In this document: positions 52,384 to 64,000 of the stretch, piece by piece | How positions within the stretch are numbered: position 1 is the stretch's first letter | How the letters are laid out: each line of letters opens with the position of its first letter | Origin: Trichoplax sp. H2 | Lineage: Eukaryota; Placozoa; Uniplacotomia; Trichoplacea | NCBI GenBank assembly: GCA_003344405.1 | Contig: NOWV01000055.1 | Span: 372,001-436,000 of the forward strand | Length of the DNA: 64,000 bases | Reading direction: 5' to 3' | The notes under the pieces: generated by a model | Told to the model about the DNA's origin: nothing | Seen by the model: only the letters and a program-made list of their open reading frames with translations | Databases searched by the model: none | Translations under genes and position numbers: made by a program

Positions 52384-55300
52384 TTTAACTGATCAATCGG
52401 ATAGAATCAAGTCCTGCTATGACTATGGATTAGAAAATTATTCAACCTAAGAAATTTCGAAAAATTAATTTCTTATCAAGCGATTAAGTTCTTATAAATG
52501 GATTTGATTGCAGTTTCGATGTAATGACTAGAAAATAATGGAAGGCTCTATAGCTTTAACGTTGAAAAATATGTGCGATAAAATATTGGCAGCCTGTATA
52601 TCGAATTTTATTTCGATGTTAGAAATAGAGAATTACAATGAAAAATCGTGGTATTAAAAATCGCTAAAACTAAATGTACCCGTACAAAAACTGTATAAGG
52701 TCGTACTTATAGTACAGTATTCATAACGGACTAATGGGATTTAATAGAACATATAATTTTATTGCTGTAATAATTACACCAGTACGGTATGGCAGTCTTT
52801 CAGTATTGACAGAATGCAAAATTTAAAATAATTAATTAGTGACTATTATTAGCTGTCTATTTTTTAATTTAAGATAAATTTGAGACAACTCCAGGGCAGT
52901 TCTATTAGTAGCCGGTATAGTAGTGATTTAATGCCTTATTCTGCCAAGTGTAAATTTATATTTCATTTTATTCAATTTTATATAAAAGAATTTTTAAGGC
53001 GATAGTACATATCGCTAGTCAGAGAAAATAAGGAGTAAAATTATGAGAAAATAGAATGCAATCGAGTACAGAGATGGATATATTTGAAACTTAAGTTAAA
53101 TGTATACTAATTATAAATTCTACAAATAAGCTTCGTTAAATGAACTATTATGACTATCGAGCTGTTAAAGCCATTAATTATTTAATGCATTTATATTTTT
53201 AAATACTATAGATGTACTTTGTCACTATTAGAAATAAGTTCGTTAAGAAACAGTAAATTATACCTAACTTTTCGTATAATAATGTGTAACATATTTGTTA
53301 ATCATCACATTAATTTACATTAATTTACAGTGAGATTCATCTGTAACTGAGGATTCAATTATTATTAAGTATTCCGCAAGAATCAAGCCACTTTTCATGT
53401 TAACTTTTAGGGAGAGGGTATTACTATTCAAAATTATGAAAGGGAGAAATGCAGAGAGAGAAGGATATAAATTCTTCCAGAATCCGCATGAACGAATCGG
53501 CAACAATGACTGTATTTCTCTAAAATAATAATACTGCGTTACAGTTATTGTTACAGTACCAATTTTTTTATTTATAACGATACAGAATTTGTATAGTAAA
53601 GTCTAACAGCAATATCCGAGCTTACTTTGCCATTTAAGTCCTATCAGCAGTAATGCATCTTATACTCTTTCTGATTAAGATGCTGTAAGGATTTATGATC
53701 GGGAATTGCTATGATTACAATATGCCTGTATAGTACCAGTAGTCAACACCAAAATCAAGGCTCATTTCTGAGCAGTAATTTAATAAGATGCTCGTGTAAC
53801 ATCATTTGTTAATCGAAAACTGCGGTACCATATATACTACCAGCGACATTATGCATATTAAACATAATTGTATCATTTTTTCATCTTAAAGACTGGTATA
53901 AATCTGTACTATAATTTTTTATTAAATAAGAACGGAAATAATATTATCGAAGCATAGTTTTGATTAAAAAATGAAGTTCGAGAGATAGTGTAGGTTTAGT
54001 ACCGTACATATAGAAAGTCAGGAAAAGATTCATTAAACTATAGTATACAACTATCAACAAAGTTCGGATGAATAAAGCATATCATAGATCTGAGTAACTC
54101 TGTACATAATAGAAGCAATTTATTTATAGTTTTCATTAGATTATCTTTCTTAAAATTTACCTATGATGGCTTTGGCTATCATATTTTACTTATTGCTTAG
54201 ATAATTATCTGCTTTGTTTGCGGTATCGCTTCTAAAAGGGCTGTTACAAATCTCTTTGTAACTAGAAAACAGGTCTTAAATACTTTCTTCACTAGTATTT
54301 GTGTTCCCAACTAAGTAAGGGACCTATCGTAGTTGAACTAACTCTCAGCTACACAAATAAGCTACCAATGAGTAATAGGTTTAAATACTTCACTTCATTT
54401 TCGTTAATCTTAGTCGTGAAATGTACTATAGAAAAACGTAAGAATATTCTTAGCAATAATAGTCCGAGCACTAGCTTTTTATAGTCTCGGCCAACGCCGA
54501 TGGGGCACTGTTAGCGGTAACGATAGCGTCTGTTTTTTGGTATGCTCTCAGTCAACTGAAGCGAGATCGTTAGTTAAGCTTCCACGTGAATATCTACCTT
54601 TATTCTGATTTCTCACCACCTTATATACTGTACAATACATTACCTTTACTGATCTAGTACGGAACAGAACTAGTGCCGTTAAGCTCTGATAAGGTTGCAA
54701 TACAACCGATATGAATACAATACAAGAAATCCTATAATTAGATACAGAGACGCTAGTAAATCCGTAACAGGCACTTGTGAATATTCTTGCCATAGCGACT
54801 TACACCGTACAGTATGCATTAACTAGCATAGCAACTAGAGCCTCAAGGCTCTGCAAAGTGATTGCACCTTACATTTTTCGTAAAGCTAGAGCAAAATGCT
54901 TGTTGAAGAATAGCGTTATTGCATCATCTTCTCTAGTGAGCCTGAGCTATGCCAGCATTACGAAAATGAAGTGTTGCATGATTTTATAGTAAACTGTCGT
55001 GTTTATTGTAATTTAAAATAAGTAGTAGGAAACAATCGAAATAACAAGAGAAGATTCCTAACAGTTGCATTAAATTAACAAAATTTTGTACCTTTATTAG
55101 TCATCGAAAGTCATTAATCTGTAATAATAATTAGGCTATATTAGTTAAAATTATAAAATATCTATACAGTGTTTTCGACTCTGATAACTGTAAAATAACT
55201 CCAAAAAATTGGATATACAATCGGTAGAGAAGAACAAGAGCGAAATTCATGGTACAGTTATATCAGTATAATGCAGTAAACCGTAGATTGATTTCTTCAT

Positions 55301-55497
55301 ATTAAATAGAATATATTTAGTTCTGCGCGTACTTAACGATATTAGTTTATGTTTACGATTCATTCTATTGGAATAGTGTAAATATATACTGACATTGGCA
55401 TCCCAAGGACATTTTTTAAGCATCTATGATTCGAAATTATATGGTATCGAAATAACATCCGAAGAGGACCAGAACAGACCGAGAATAGACTGAGCTT
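52384..55497. other. AT-rich intergenic region
   Basis: No gene is supported. ORFs at 53315-53506, 54299-54484, 54548-54793 and 54777-54989 show no family. A 16-nt inverted repeat (AGAGCCT-CA-AGGCTCT) lies at 54837-54852. Confidence 0.5.
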
Positions 55498-56544
55498 TTA
55501 ACGAACGCTAGATCTGACGTTAAGAATGGATATTTGTTTTTTACGAGTAGACATTACAAATATAATTGGATTAATACTGCAATTTGCCTGAAGTATAACG
55601 TTAAATATGGCAGAAATTATGATAAATTGGCTCTTACCAAATATGTTTGTGTAATTAAAGACTGAAATAAGCCCTGTAATAAATGCAGGGAACCAAGTGA
55701 TAAAATTTGTTATTGCGATCACAATTGCCGTAGTAAAAACTCTTTTTTCCATTTTATGATCTGTTAAAGTAACTTTGTTTATATCAGTGGCTGCACTTAT
55801 GCGTCTGATTTTTACTGCAATCATGCCATACATACATATGGCCATAATATAGATTATAGAACCAGTCATGATCATTGTCGATAAGTATACTTTCTCACTG
55901 TTGTTGAAGGCAATATCAATAGTGCATAAATTACGAATTTGATATAGTTGAATTATATTTAAGCCGAATGTACGATACAAATATGCAAAATAATCCCCTA
56001 ATATAGCGAGTACCATAGATGCCAACCAAGAAATTAGAACAGATATTATCGCATATTTTGATGTTATTCGTAAAGTCGTAGAAAATGGAAATACAATGCG
56101 AAAAAATCGATCAATGGCAATTAAACCCATTAAACATATCGATATAGTAATAGATGTAATGTGAAGGAATCTTGCTAAATAACAAGCTGGGTCATCTAAC
56201 CACCTTGAATATACTAGAACAGTGAGAGGATTGCTAATATTTGATAGTGTGATCTTGACAAATCGATAGCGAATATCTGATATCGCTACGATTATTAGAT
56301 GACCTGAACCCAGTAAATCACCTATTGCCAGGTTAAAGATTAATATTACAAACGTTCTTCCTCGTGCACGATTTAACGCTCTCCCTTGAGGACGACGGAT
56401 TGACAATTTCGTGTTAACTGTATTACCGATTTTCCGAAAAGAAAACACACTATAGAGAACGTAAGAATTTCCAACGATTCCAGCTATCCCGGCTACCCAT
56501 AATATGATAATAATCAGATAATTGTCGAACAAGATTGATGACAT
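55498..56544 (-). CDS. Rhodopsin-class GPCR, LGR-like 7TM domain, intronless (intact member of array)
   Basis: Single-exon 348-aa receptor, ATG at 56544. The start MSSILFDNYLIIIILWVAG is shared with the broken copies. TM1 has IVGNSYVLYSV (conserved N). TM2 has NLAIGDLLGSGHLIIVAISD then IRYRF. ECL1 has an N-glycosylation sequon (NIS) and WLDDPACYLARFLHI with the TM3 Cys. The TM3 end has AIDRFFRIVFPF (DRF in place of DRY). TM5 is around IYIMAICMYGMIAVKI. TM6 has VIAITNFITWFPAFITGL. TM7 has ANCSINPIIFVMSTRKK (NPxxY variant NPIIF), with a short basic tail. No leucine-rich ectodomain. Closest relatives in view are the other array members; the 29-kb receptor is a more distant paralogue. Ligand unknown. 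Confidence 0.88.
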   Translation of the reverse strand: MSSILFDNYLIIIILWVAGIAGIVGNSYVLYSVFSFRKIGNTVNTKLSIRRPQGRALNRARGRTFVILIFNLAIGDLLGSGHLIIVAISDIRYRFVKITLSNISNPLTVLVYSRWLDDPACYLARFLHITSITISICLMGLIAIDRFFRIVFPFSTTLRITSKYAIISVLISWLASMVLAILGDYFAYLYRTFGLNIIQLYQIRNLCTIDIAFNNSEKVYLSTMIMTGSIIYIMAICMYGMIAVKIRRISAATDINKVTLTDHKMEKRVFTTAIVIAITNFITWFPAFITGLISVFNYTNIFGKSQFIIISAIFNVILQANCSINPIIFVMSTRKKQISILNVRSSVR

Positions 56545-57000
56545 CTTGATGTCTTAATAGAATAAATAAAATTTGTTTATAAATTGGAATCGGACGTACT
56601 TGAGCATATATACAAGATAGTAAATTCGGAAAATGTAGATCTCATCTAGACATTTGGCGTACATAGTTGATAGCAGCTGCTGTATACGTAAACTGTTGTG
56701 AAATAGTCTACAATGATGTGCTAATTAACTATTAACAGAAGAGTACAATAGCAATACTAAATGTATAAAATTGATGTTTTTTCCCTTGCTATCGATTACA
56801 GTTTTTTAATAACATTTTATTGTATTCGAATATTGTATTAAAACTGCTTATAAATATGAAATTTATCATGCAACTAGGAAATAGAAATTAAACAGTCTTA
56901 ATCGAGCACTAATTAAATGTAATTGATTAATGAAGCAAATCTTACCCTACTATGATAAATATTAAAAAGAGAGGACAATTAGTACAGCGATGTCTGTTAA
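56545..57000. other. 5' flank of the intact receptor
   Basis: AT-rich region upstream of the receptor start. No promoter element is recognised and no other gene is seen. Confidence 0.4.
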
Positions 57001-57248
57001 CATAGTATGGTCACGTAATAAACTTTCATATTTCTCCATTGGTATATTATTGTCATAATAGACCTGAAGTAAAACAGAGTTTATTACGTGTTCTCGTTAA
57101 CAAAATTTCTACAACTGCAGCTTGTAAATCTGCAATCTCAATAATAAGGACGGTCTTCACTGCATTGATTTATATAATTATGCAACTAGCTTGTTTACGA
57201 TCTCCAGATAATACAGGAATTATGAAGTCGTACCAAATATCTTATTGA
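57001..57248 (+). pseudogene. Possible GPCR TM7 / C-tail remnant
   Basis: An open frame from just after a TAG near 57003 reads YGHVINFHISPLVYYCHNRP then EVKQSLLRVL. The P-L-V-Y-Y followed by a basic amphipathic segment looks like a degenerate NPxxY and helix 8. No TM1-TM6 was found upstream on the plus strand. The orientation is opposite to the rest of the receptor array. This is a tentative reading that could be chance. Confidence 0.25.
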
Positions 57249-60200
57249 AATTATCACAAGTATACAGTACTTCTATTGCAGGAGATTCCTACGAAATTAA
57301 AATCAGTACATCATTTCCATTAGTAATATGGTTATATTTGTACTTGATATCACTAAATTAAAATTATTCGATGATGCTATTAAAGATATTTATAGTCTAT
57401 ATATAATGATATCACTTTCAGATAGATTAAAATCTGTTCTTATTTTTATCTTACCTTTCCAATAAATAGTGCCCTGTAAACTATTAAAAAGTCATGTTGT
57501 TAATTCTAAGGAGGCTTATTCATATGCGCTTAGGTATCCTAGTTTAACATTAAAAACCTATTACTGTAGGTTTTACTGTTATTACCATTCACACTCTCTA
57601 GGTCTTCATTGCTATTGAAGTTAATAGACTCGTCAAATCTCTAAATATGTTTTCGTTTTCTTAATCATCTTGCACAGGATTATTACTGATATAAACTACG
57701 GTGGTTCATCTCCGAAGCAAGAGAAATATTTCTTTTAAATAATAATGTAACAATTTTATTCAACTGTCGAGAATGCTTTTCATATCAATCTATTAATAGC
57801 TAATTATTAGCGACAAAGTACGATTTGAAGGGTAACTAGTCTATTAGAAAATTTGCTATACAGTAGTAATAGAGACACCATCTTTCAAAGTATACGGGCT
57901 AAGTATAATATGTAAGAGACTTCTACTCAGATTAAGCTGAATCTAAATCTCTAAAAACATATTTTTGTATCTTGAAGCATTTCTTTATCAGCAATATTCG
58001 TATCATCATAACAAATAACCTTGGCAGACTCAATAAATTATTAACTCTGGTTTTAGGGGGATTTTTCTTAAAAGCGTACTATTATAATTATTGATATGTG
58101 AAGATTGGTATTCAATAAGAGATCGTCTCCGAAACCATTATCTGGATTTTTTAAGTATACTTGATCAGTTTTCTTACATTATCCATACCACGAATTAATT
58201 CCAGACAAGTTTGCTATTTTAACGTAAAGCAGTTATTTTCAGTTACTTCTAAAGATTACCACTCTAATCTATTATAAGATCTAGTAAGAATATAGTACTG
58301 CTACTACAACTTGTCAAGTGCCACGGTACGAACCACCGCGAAAAGTAATAGACTAAATTTAGTGGTTAAGATTTATATATGGAGATAACTAATAATGACT
58401 TACAGTAAGAACTACAACAGTTATTATTCTGTTGCAGTAAATTATGCTGTATTGTACAGCAGTAAGAGTTCTTATACGGTATCAAATGTTAATTGATTAT
58501 AGTGTTAAGTCTTACAACGCTTGTGATGAATATCCTGAAGATATTCAATTATAGATGATACTATAAATAATTCTGTGTATGGACATATTTTAATCTAATT
58601 GTCTAGAATCGTTCAAAATATGTCTAAGATTATAAATAATTTCTATATTAATTTAGCTATCCAATATGAACTAAATTTCGCGAGCTGTTATGACTCATAG
58701 ATGATAGCTGCTGCCGAAGGGTGTTTAAGGTCGGCAGATAGCTGAATAGCGGAGGAGTTCTATAGTTGCTCAACGTAGAAGCAAAGGTGTCTAAATTCTT
58801 GTAAGATAGTTAAGGGATACTGAATCCCGGAAACCATAGTAATGAAGAGATTTGTTTTACGTTATCTTTGTCACGAAGTTGGTTTGTGACATCAACATAC
58901 GCGCCATCATGAAGAATTAAAAGACTAAATTTAACGAATTAACATACAGTATATATATGGTGATTACAATTAGTTACTTACTTTAGGAATTACTGAAGGT
59001 ATAATACTTTATGTTACGGTATACTATATATTTTACAGTAATACAATTCTTATATAGTATTTAAATACAGTACAAGTTTTTGTAACTGTAATTATGATCA
59101 ATACTAGAATGTAGGTATATTAAAATGACGATGTGAATGGACATACAGAAGTCTGATAACGTAAAATCAGTCGGTAAATGTCCACATCGATAAATATTTT
59201 TGTAAGATGATTCATCAATGTTAGCCATTACCGAAAGGCATTTAGACTCTCCAATTATTTAATAAAATCAGTTCTCTAGCTTTGTAACGTAGAAGCAAAA
59301 GCATCTAAGTTCTTGTGAGTAGTTTAGGGATACTGAATCCCGAAAATTTAGAAATTTAGAGATTTTCTTTTGCGTAAACCTTTTCGTAATGCTGGTTTAA
59401 GACGCCACTGCCATAATGTATAAAGCAATTTCTTTATGGTGATTTATTTGGTCTATTGATGATTAATAGATAATAACCTGTACATCTGTTGGATAACTTT
59501 AGAAGGATAATTTTATTTTATATGCACCAATAGTTTCTGACGAGACTATAAAAGGCTGATGCCTAAAGACCACCTTTTAGTTAGTTAGTCAACTTGTTTG
59601 TCAATTGCTATTAAACTTTCAAGACTATAATCTTGGTTGTCGAGCTTTCTTCAGTAATAAATAGTAGTAAATCTCTGACTACCTGGCCTACACTATCAGT
59701 GAAGCCGTATTCATACTATAGTATTGGGTCTTAGGAACTGAATTATTTGGTGATGTAGCTAGTTTCGCCTCTTAAAGTCAGTAAGAGCCATTCTTCATAA
59801 GCATTGGCGCGTGTAGACTAGTTTGTCCCTAGTGATGTGTGACAAGGGGCTACTCAGCTTCATTTATAAAAGCATACCTCTTTTATATTCCTTAGTAAGA
59901 AATTCTCTCATCGAAATTTTTGATATTTTCACTTTAATCACTGCTTATAGACTCTTGTAATGGTTGCGAATACTCTATCTGTAGGCAGACTATAAAATTT
60001 TAAAATTAACTTGTTTTTGTATGATTTCTAGCTTACTAAGAATAAGTTAAATATTGTATTTAAATTTTATATTTGTTCAAGGCCAGGCGAATAGGTCACG
60101 ATTTAGAAACTCTGCATATTTAAATACTGCTCAGTAATGTCTATTATGGCAAGAATTATATGAAATCTTTAAAACGGTCACACCCAATTCTTTGTGTACT

Positions 60201-60395
60201 AGTTTGTCTTCAATTAACTACGTTATCTCCTATCCATGCTAGCCGTAGAATAATCATAAAATAAAGCTAAAGTTATAGTACTACTTCAGCAACAGTTTTA
60301 CATCTATTCCATTCACACACTAGCAGTAATAGTCACATGCTAAAGTTTTGATACTTTCCTCATCCTAAACAATCCACATTACATTAGTTTTTTTA
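57249..60395. other. Intergenic region with a large diverged tandem duplication
   Basis: No gene is supported. A repeated unit of about 0.5 kb fills about 58310-59430. The remainder is AT-rich with only short ORFs. Confidence 0.5.
58310..59430. repeat. Diverged tandem duplication, unit about 510-570 bp
   Basis: Shared landmarks in the same order: AGACTAAATTTA (near 58350 and 58922), a TATATATGG-GAT-AC block, AACGTAGAAGCAAA (near 58772 and 59286), TCTAA-TTCTTGT, and GGGATACTGAATCCCG (near 58813 and 59327). Offsets vary between 513 and 572 bp because of indels. Not coding. Confidence 0.7.
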
Positions 60396-61427
60396 TTATG
60401 AATTGCGCTTGTTGTTGTTTTTTCTGGTAGAAAGTATATGTATTATCGGATTAATACGGGAGTTGGATTGAAACATAATAAAGACTCGTGGAAGAAATTT
60501 TGCTAATAGTGGGAAGCTTTGCTACAAAATTATAATCGGTAATCATAATAAATCCTACAATAAAACAGGCAGCTAAGACATAAAATTTGCCATCGAAATT
60601 GTAACGGCTATTTTCGAACTTTTCTTTCCGGCTTCTGATCGTTATAATTTATTCTAGTTAAGATTTTGCTACTACTATTGACTTGCTGGACTTTGCATGC
60701 TATCACAAAATACATATAAAAAGTCATTATATCAAGTCATTAAACGACTTGAAATCAAAATCAATAAATAAATTCTAATGTATCCAACTTCAGTATAGTC
60801 AAGAATGCATAAATTATGATATGGGTAACTAATGACCGGAACAAAATTGGGCTTCATTGATAAAGCGAATTGGTGACATAAAGTAGCTAATACTACGCTT
60901 GCTATCCAAGACAATATAGAAAGCGTTAAGGCCTTTTTTCGTGTCGTCCATTATTTACTAGAAACTGGATATTTTATTCGCAGGAATCGATCAACAGCAA
61001 TCAGTCCTGCCCTGATGATTGATTGACTAGGATATGATATGATAAATCGTCCGAAATGATAAGCTGGATTATTAAGCCAAGCTTTAAATATATGGACAGA
61101 AATATAAGAATTTACATCCATGCTAAAATTTTCCGCTAATGTTACATTTATATATCGATACCGAATATCTAGCTCTACTAGTATAAATAAATGGAAGGAA
61201 TCTCGTATGTCTCCGTTGAATAAATTAGTAATAAAAATGAAGAATGTTTGTCTTTGTAAAGATATTAGCGCTCTATAATATGCTAATGGTCTTATGGGTA
61301 GAGAGCTGAATATCTTTAATTGACAAAAAACATTACTAATAGCATAAAAGTTGTTAGCAATGACGGATAAACCAGATAACCAAGCGATACCAATAATAAG
61401 ATAATTTTCAAATAAGATCTATGCCAT
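60396..61427 (-). pseudogene. LGR-like GPCR pseudogene with nonsense codons and a frameshift
   Basis: Aligned with the intact 55-kb receptor it spans the whole gene. From 61427 it reads ATG-GCA-TAG, then ILFENYLIIGIAWLSG, so codon 3 is a stop where the paralogue has Ser. It continues through TM1, a degraded TM2 (FITNLFNGDIRDSFHLFILV, then DIRYRY) and TM3 with AGLIAVDRFLRIKYPVSSK. It hits TAA and then continues in the same frame (WTTRKKALTLSILSWIASVV, CILDYTEVGYIRIYLL). After TM5 the frame shifts. The TM6 region carries a further stop. TM7 is still readable as RINPIIHILSTRKNN, ending at 60396. Length and order are preserved, so decay is recent. Confidence 0.82.
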
Positions 61428-64000
61428 AATAATATGTTGAGAATATTAACCTACTGTTAGTGTTGAAAAATTTATACTGATTATCACAGATATCATTAGA
61501 ATGGCTTCAGAGATGATGAGCTGGCTAATGTTGACAATGTTTATTACCTTGAAATTTCGAATGAAATGCTTGTAGATGTTGAAATTTCGAATGAAACGCT
61601 GGTAAATGTAATTACAGGTAATTTCTTTATTAATCATTATTTCCGTAATGGTATATTCAAGTGAAACTTAACAACCATTTATACCGTTTCTAGTTAATTT
61701 TTTGTAGGACTGCATTGTGATATGCACAACTTCGTTATTTACAAGATAATGGAGTATTAACAATTATTTAACTTTCATAATATTGCCACCGTGCATAAAT
61801 AATTATATTACGTATCATTATAATTAATATGGATGTACAATATAATACCACGTTCTGTATATGTATTGCATTCAGAATAAATAGTACGTTGCCTGCAATT
61901 GAAGTTTTAGACTAATTTAAAGTAATTAATCTAGCATTACGTTAGTAGTATAATCAATATTGTTCAAAACGATAACTTCTGGATGACACATAAACACAAA
62001 GGATCAGCTGAAGCAAGGCTTAACTACGTTTAAGTCGCAATTCATTGTTACTAATAAGTTATGAAATTACTATCAAAATTATGATTAGCTTTACCATGAA
62101 AAAAAGAATGAGCCCGCGAGTATAAAAGTAAATTAACACACTAATAGCGATTCAATTTCATTAGTGCACATTTAATTTAATTACAGGCATACTCAAAAAT
62201 TTGACTATTTAACAATCAACACAACCTCTGCCAATTTTCATCTTGTGTTCTGACTTTCATGTCACGTCATTAAATTCCAAAGTTTCAAATTTATAGCAAA
62301 AAGTTCAAATTTCAAAACTCAACTCTTACAATATTTTCCTTAGTTAGTAGCAATAAAAAAGTTTTGCTCGTTTATTTAATAGAGCAATATTCAATAGCAA
62401 TTAATATTAAGATGACATTAGCTTGATATAATTACGTTTAACATATTCGTATACTGAATTTTACGCATAGTTACTGCACGCAATCTTTTACTTGCTGAAA
62501 TACCATTAAAAAACAAATTTTGATAGCTTTTGATGTTTAAACGGTGATAGCATATAACTCATACTTTACTATCTGGGTACTTGTTATGTCATTATGTTTA
62601 ACAACTAAATAATTATTAATTAAAGAATAGCGAATACTTTTAAATAGTCTAAATAAGATCATATACTGTGCTTGATGTGCAATTTTACTGAGCTTGAAGT
62701 TTATGCTGCTGTGATAGAATTTGATATAAAATTTAGACTATTGCGCCTTAATTTACAGTTGATAAAAAGGCGTACCAAGCTCTAACAATTAAACCGTATA
62801 TCATCCGAAGATTAGTATTGCAATACCTGCTAGCCCGCTGCTACCAATATTCCAGAATATTTACATATCTATATAGCAATTGTAGATACCCATATACTAA
62901 TTTATATAACTTGTATGATATGAATTCACTCCTGTTAACACTAGAATTTACTATGGAAATAATTTTAAGTGAGTGTGGTTGTAGAATAAACGTAGAAATT
63001 GCTTAAGAACTGTATGGGAGTCGTAATGTGAAGGAAAAATGTAGCAATTAATCAGTTGCATATGGGATTCTGCTAAGGAATCGAGTTCTCATGCATCGCA
63101 CGCGTAGAGGCTGAAAATAGCAGGGGAAGCCGTCAGAGTTATCGCACTTGCACTGAAGTTCTTTGCGAATCTTTGCTATAAATGAGGGAGTGATAGTACT
63201 ACATGCAGTAGTATATTCGAATAGCTTGATTTATTATTCGTAATAGTTGTTTATATCTTTAATCTTTGCCAAGCTGGGTGGATGCTTCCAGCAGTCAATT
63301 TATTATTAAATTTAAGGCAATGGCGTTTTATGTATGCAATTTGTTAACTAATGTAATTTTTACATGTGACACGTATGCTATACTATCAGAGTGTTAACTG
63401 TCCATATTTGCGCTTTGAATAAGGTATTAACGCCGTATTATACGCAGTGACTGTAAATTTTTCAGAGCCATTATATTTTCTATAGTATGGTTAGTATCAT
63501 CTTGATCTTAAAACTATATATCTCCGGCAGAATTAAAGCCCCAAGGAGGTGACTGATTTTTGAGTCCTACGTCGTAGAATGCTGTTATATTTTTATTATA
63601 AAGAAAAGAGATCAATCTGATTGTTCATGCTTTAGATTCAATCATTTTTTAATGTGATTTAGATTAACAGTAATGGTTCTTAAATTCTAAATTTTTATAA
63701 ATATGACAAAAGTTATTGAGAGATTGAAGCTGGATTTTACTCTTTTAAAGAATGAATTTCAGCTTATTGTGAGTAGTAAATACTAAACTTTAAGAAATAA
63801 AATCAAAGATATGTTCCATACCTTTACATTTTACTTAAAATAAGTGTCATTATTTAATGACATTGATATTAATGTGTTTAATATATGGAATAAATCATGA
63901 AGCATTACTATCCGTATCGGAAAAATGCTAAATTCTTTTAAATTGAGAATTCTAGATTTTAGGAGACGTTTCGCTATTTCATTAAATGATGTTAATACCA
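61428..64000. other. AT-rich intergenic region at the right edge
   Basis: No gene is supported. A short ORF at 62818-63006 has no domain. A 30-bp tandem repeat lies at 61549-61608. Any gene crossing the right edge is not visible. Confidence 0.45.
61549..61608. repeat. 30-bp tandem duplication
   Basis: Two copies (61549-61578 and 61579-61608) of TTGAAATTTCGAATGAAA followed by GCT-GTA-ATG variants, with three or four differences. They lie just upstream of the receptor pseudogene start. Confidence 0.9.

Noticed and set aside
54299-54989. Three ORFs of 61-81 codons on both strands
   Set aside because: They are mutually antisense or adjacent without domain, signal or splice support.
1-64000. CRISPR arrays, rRNA and tRNA genes, prokaryotic operons, defence systems
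   Set aside because: No regular repeat-spacer pattern, no tRNA-like box A/B pair and no bacterial gene organisation were seen. The content is metazoan.

Overview
The window is animal (metazoan) nuclear DNA. It is AT-rich by eye, with genes split by short GT-AG introns, and the proteins are animal families: TAF10, FHAD1, FBXO31, alpha-arrestins, rhodopsin-class GPCRs and a Notch-ligand-like ectodomain. The compact genes, very AT-rich introns and intronless short receptors in a same-strand array suggest a placozoan (Trichoplax-like) genome. That assignment is inference from style and is not proven. No CRISPR array, prokaryotic operon, rRNA or tRNA gene was seen.

Left third (1-17 kb). TAF10 lies on the plus strand (3 exons, 726-2325; 183 codons including stop). 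A 28-exon FHAD1-like gene follows (4855-13637; about 1314 aa), reconstructed exon by exon with consistent splice phase. An intronless FBXO31-like F-box gene lies on the minus strand (14970-16217). Between and around them are small tandem duplications and a dense cluster of TACTG/CAGTA-type palindromic repeats (16.8-17.0 kb).

Middle (18-43 kb). Two tandem alpha-arrestin (ARRDC-type) genes lie on the minus strand, each with five exons, the same intron phases and a PPPY motif in the tail. In the left copy (18245-20728) the splice sites predicted from its neighbour lead straight into an in-frame TAA. Next come an intact intronless LGR-like receptor (29160-30290), a receptor fragment (32633-32989), and a long gene-poor stretch. 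That stretch contains a 20-N assembly gap flanked by two nearly identical copies of one sequence, which looks like an unmerged haplotype overlap with a ~197-bp indel. A minus-strand six-exon gene (39737-42881) encodes a signal peptide, a Notch-ligand N-terminal (MNNL/C2-like) ectodomain, one transmembrane helix and a short tail, with no DSL domain or EGF repeats visible. It also carries a 138-nt, stop-free, in-frame GT...AG segment that could be an exitron.

Right third (43-64 kb). This is mostly AT-rich intergenic DNA with a minus-strand array of related receptors: a TM5-TM6 fragment (48.5 kb), a broken copy lacking TM3-TM4 (51.2-52.4 kb), one intact 348-aa receptor (55498-56544) and a pseudogene with nonsense codons (60396-61427). 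These share an N-terminal motif and a D-[IL]-[HR]-Y-R signature after TM2 with the receptor at 29 kb. They look like one lineage-specific family of LGR-type 7TM domains without the leucine-rich ectodomain, undergoing birth and death. The remaining intergenic stretches hold small tandem repeats and no gene that I can support.
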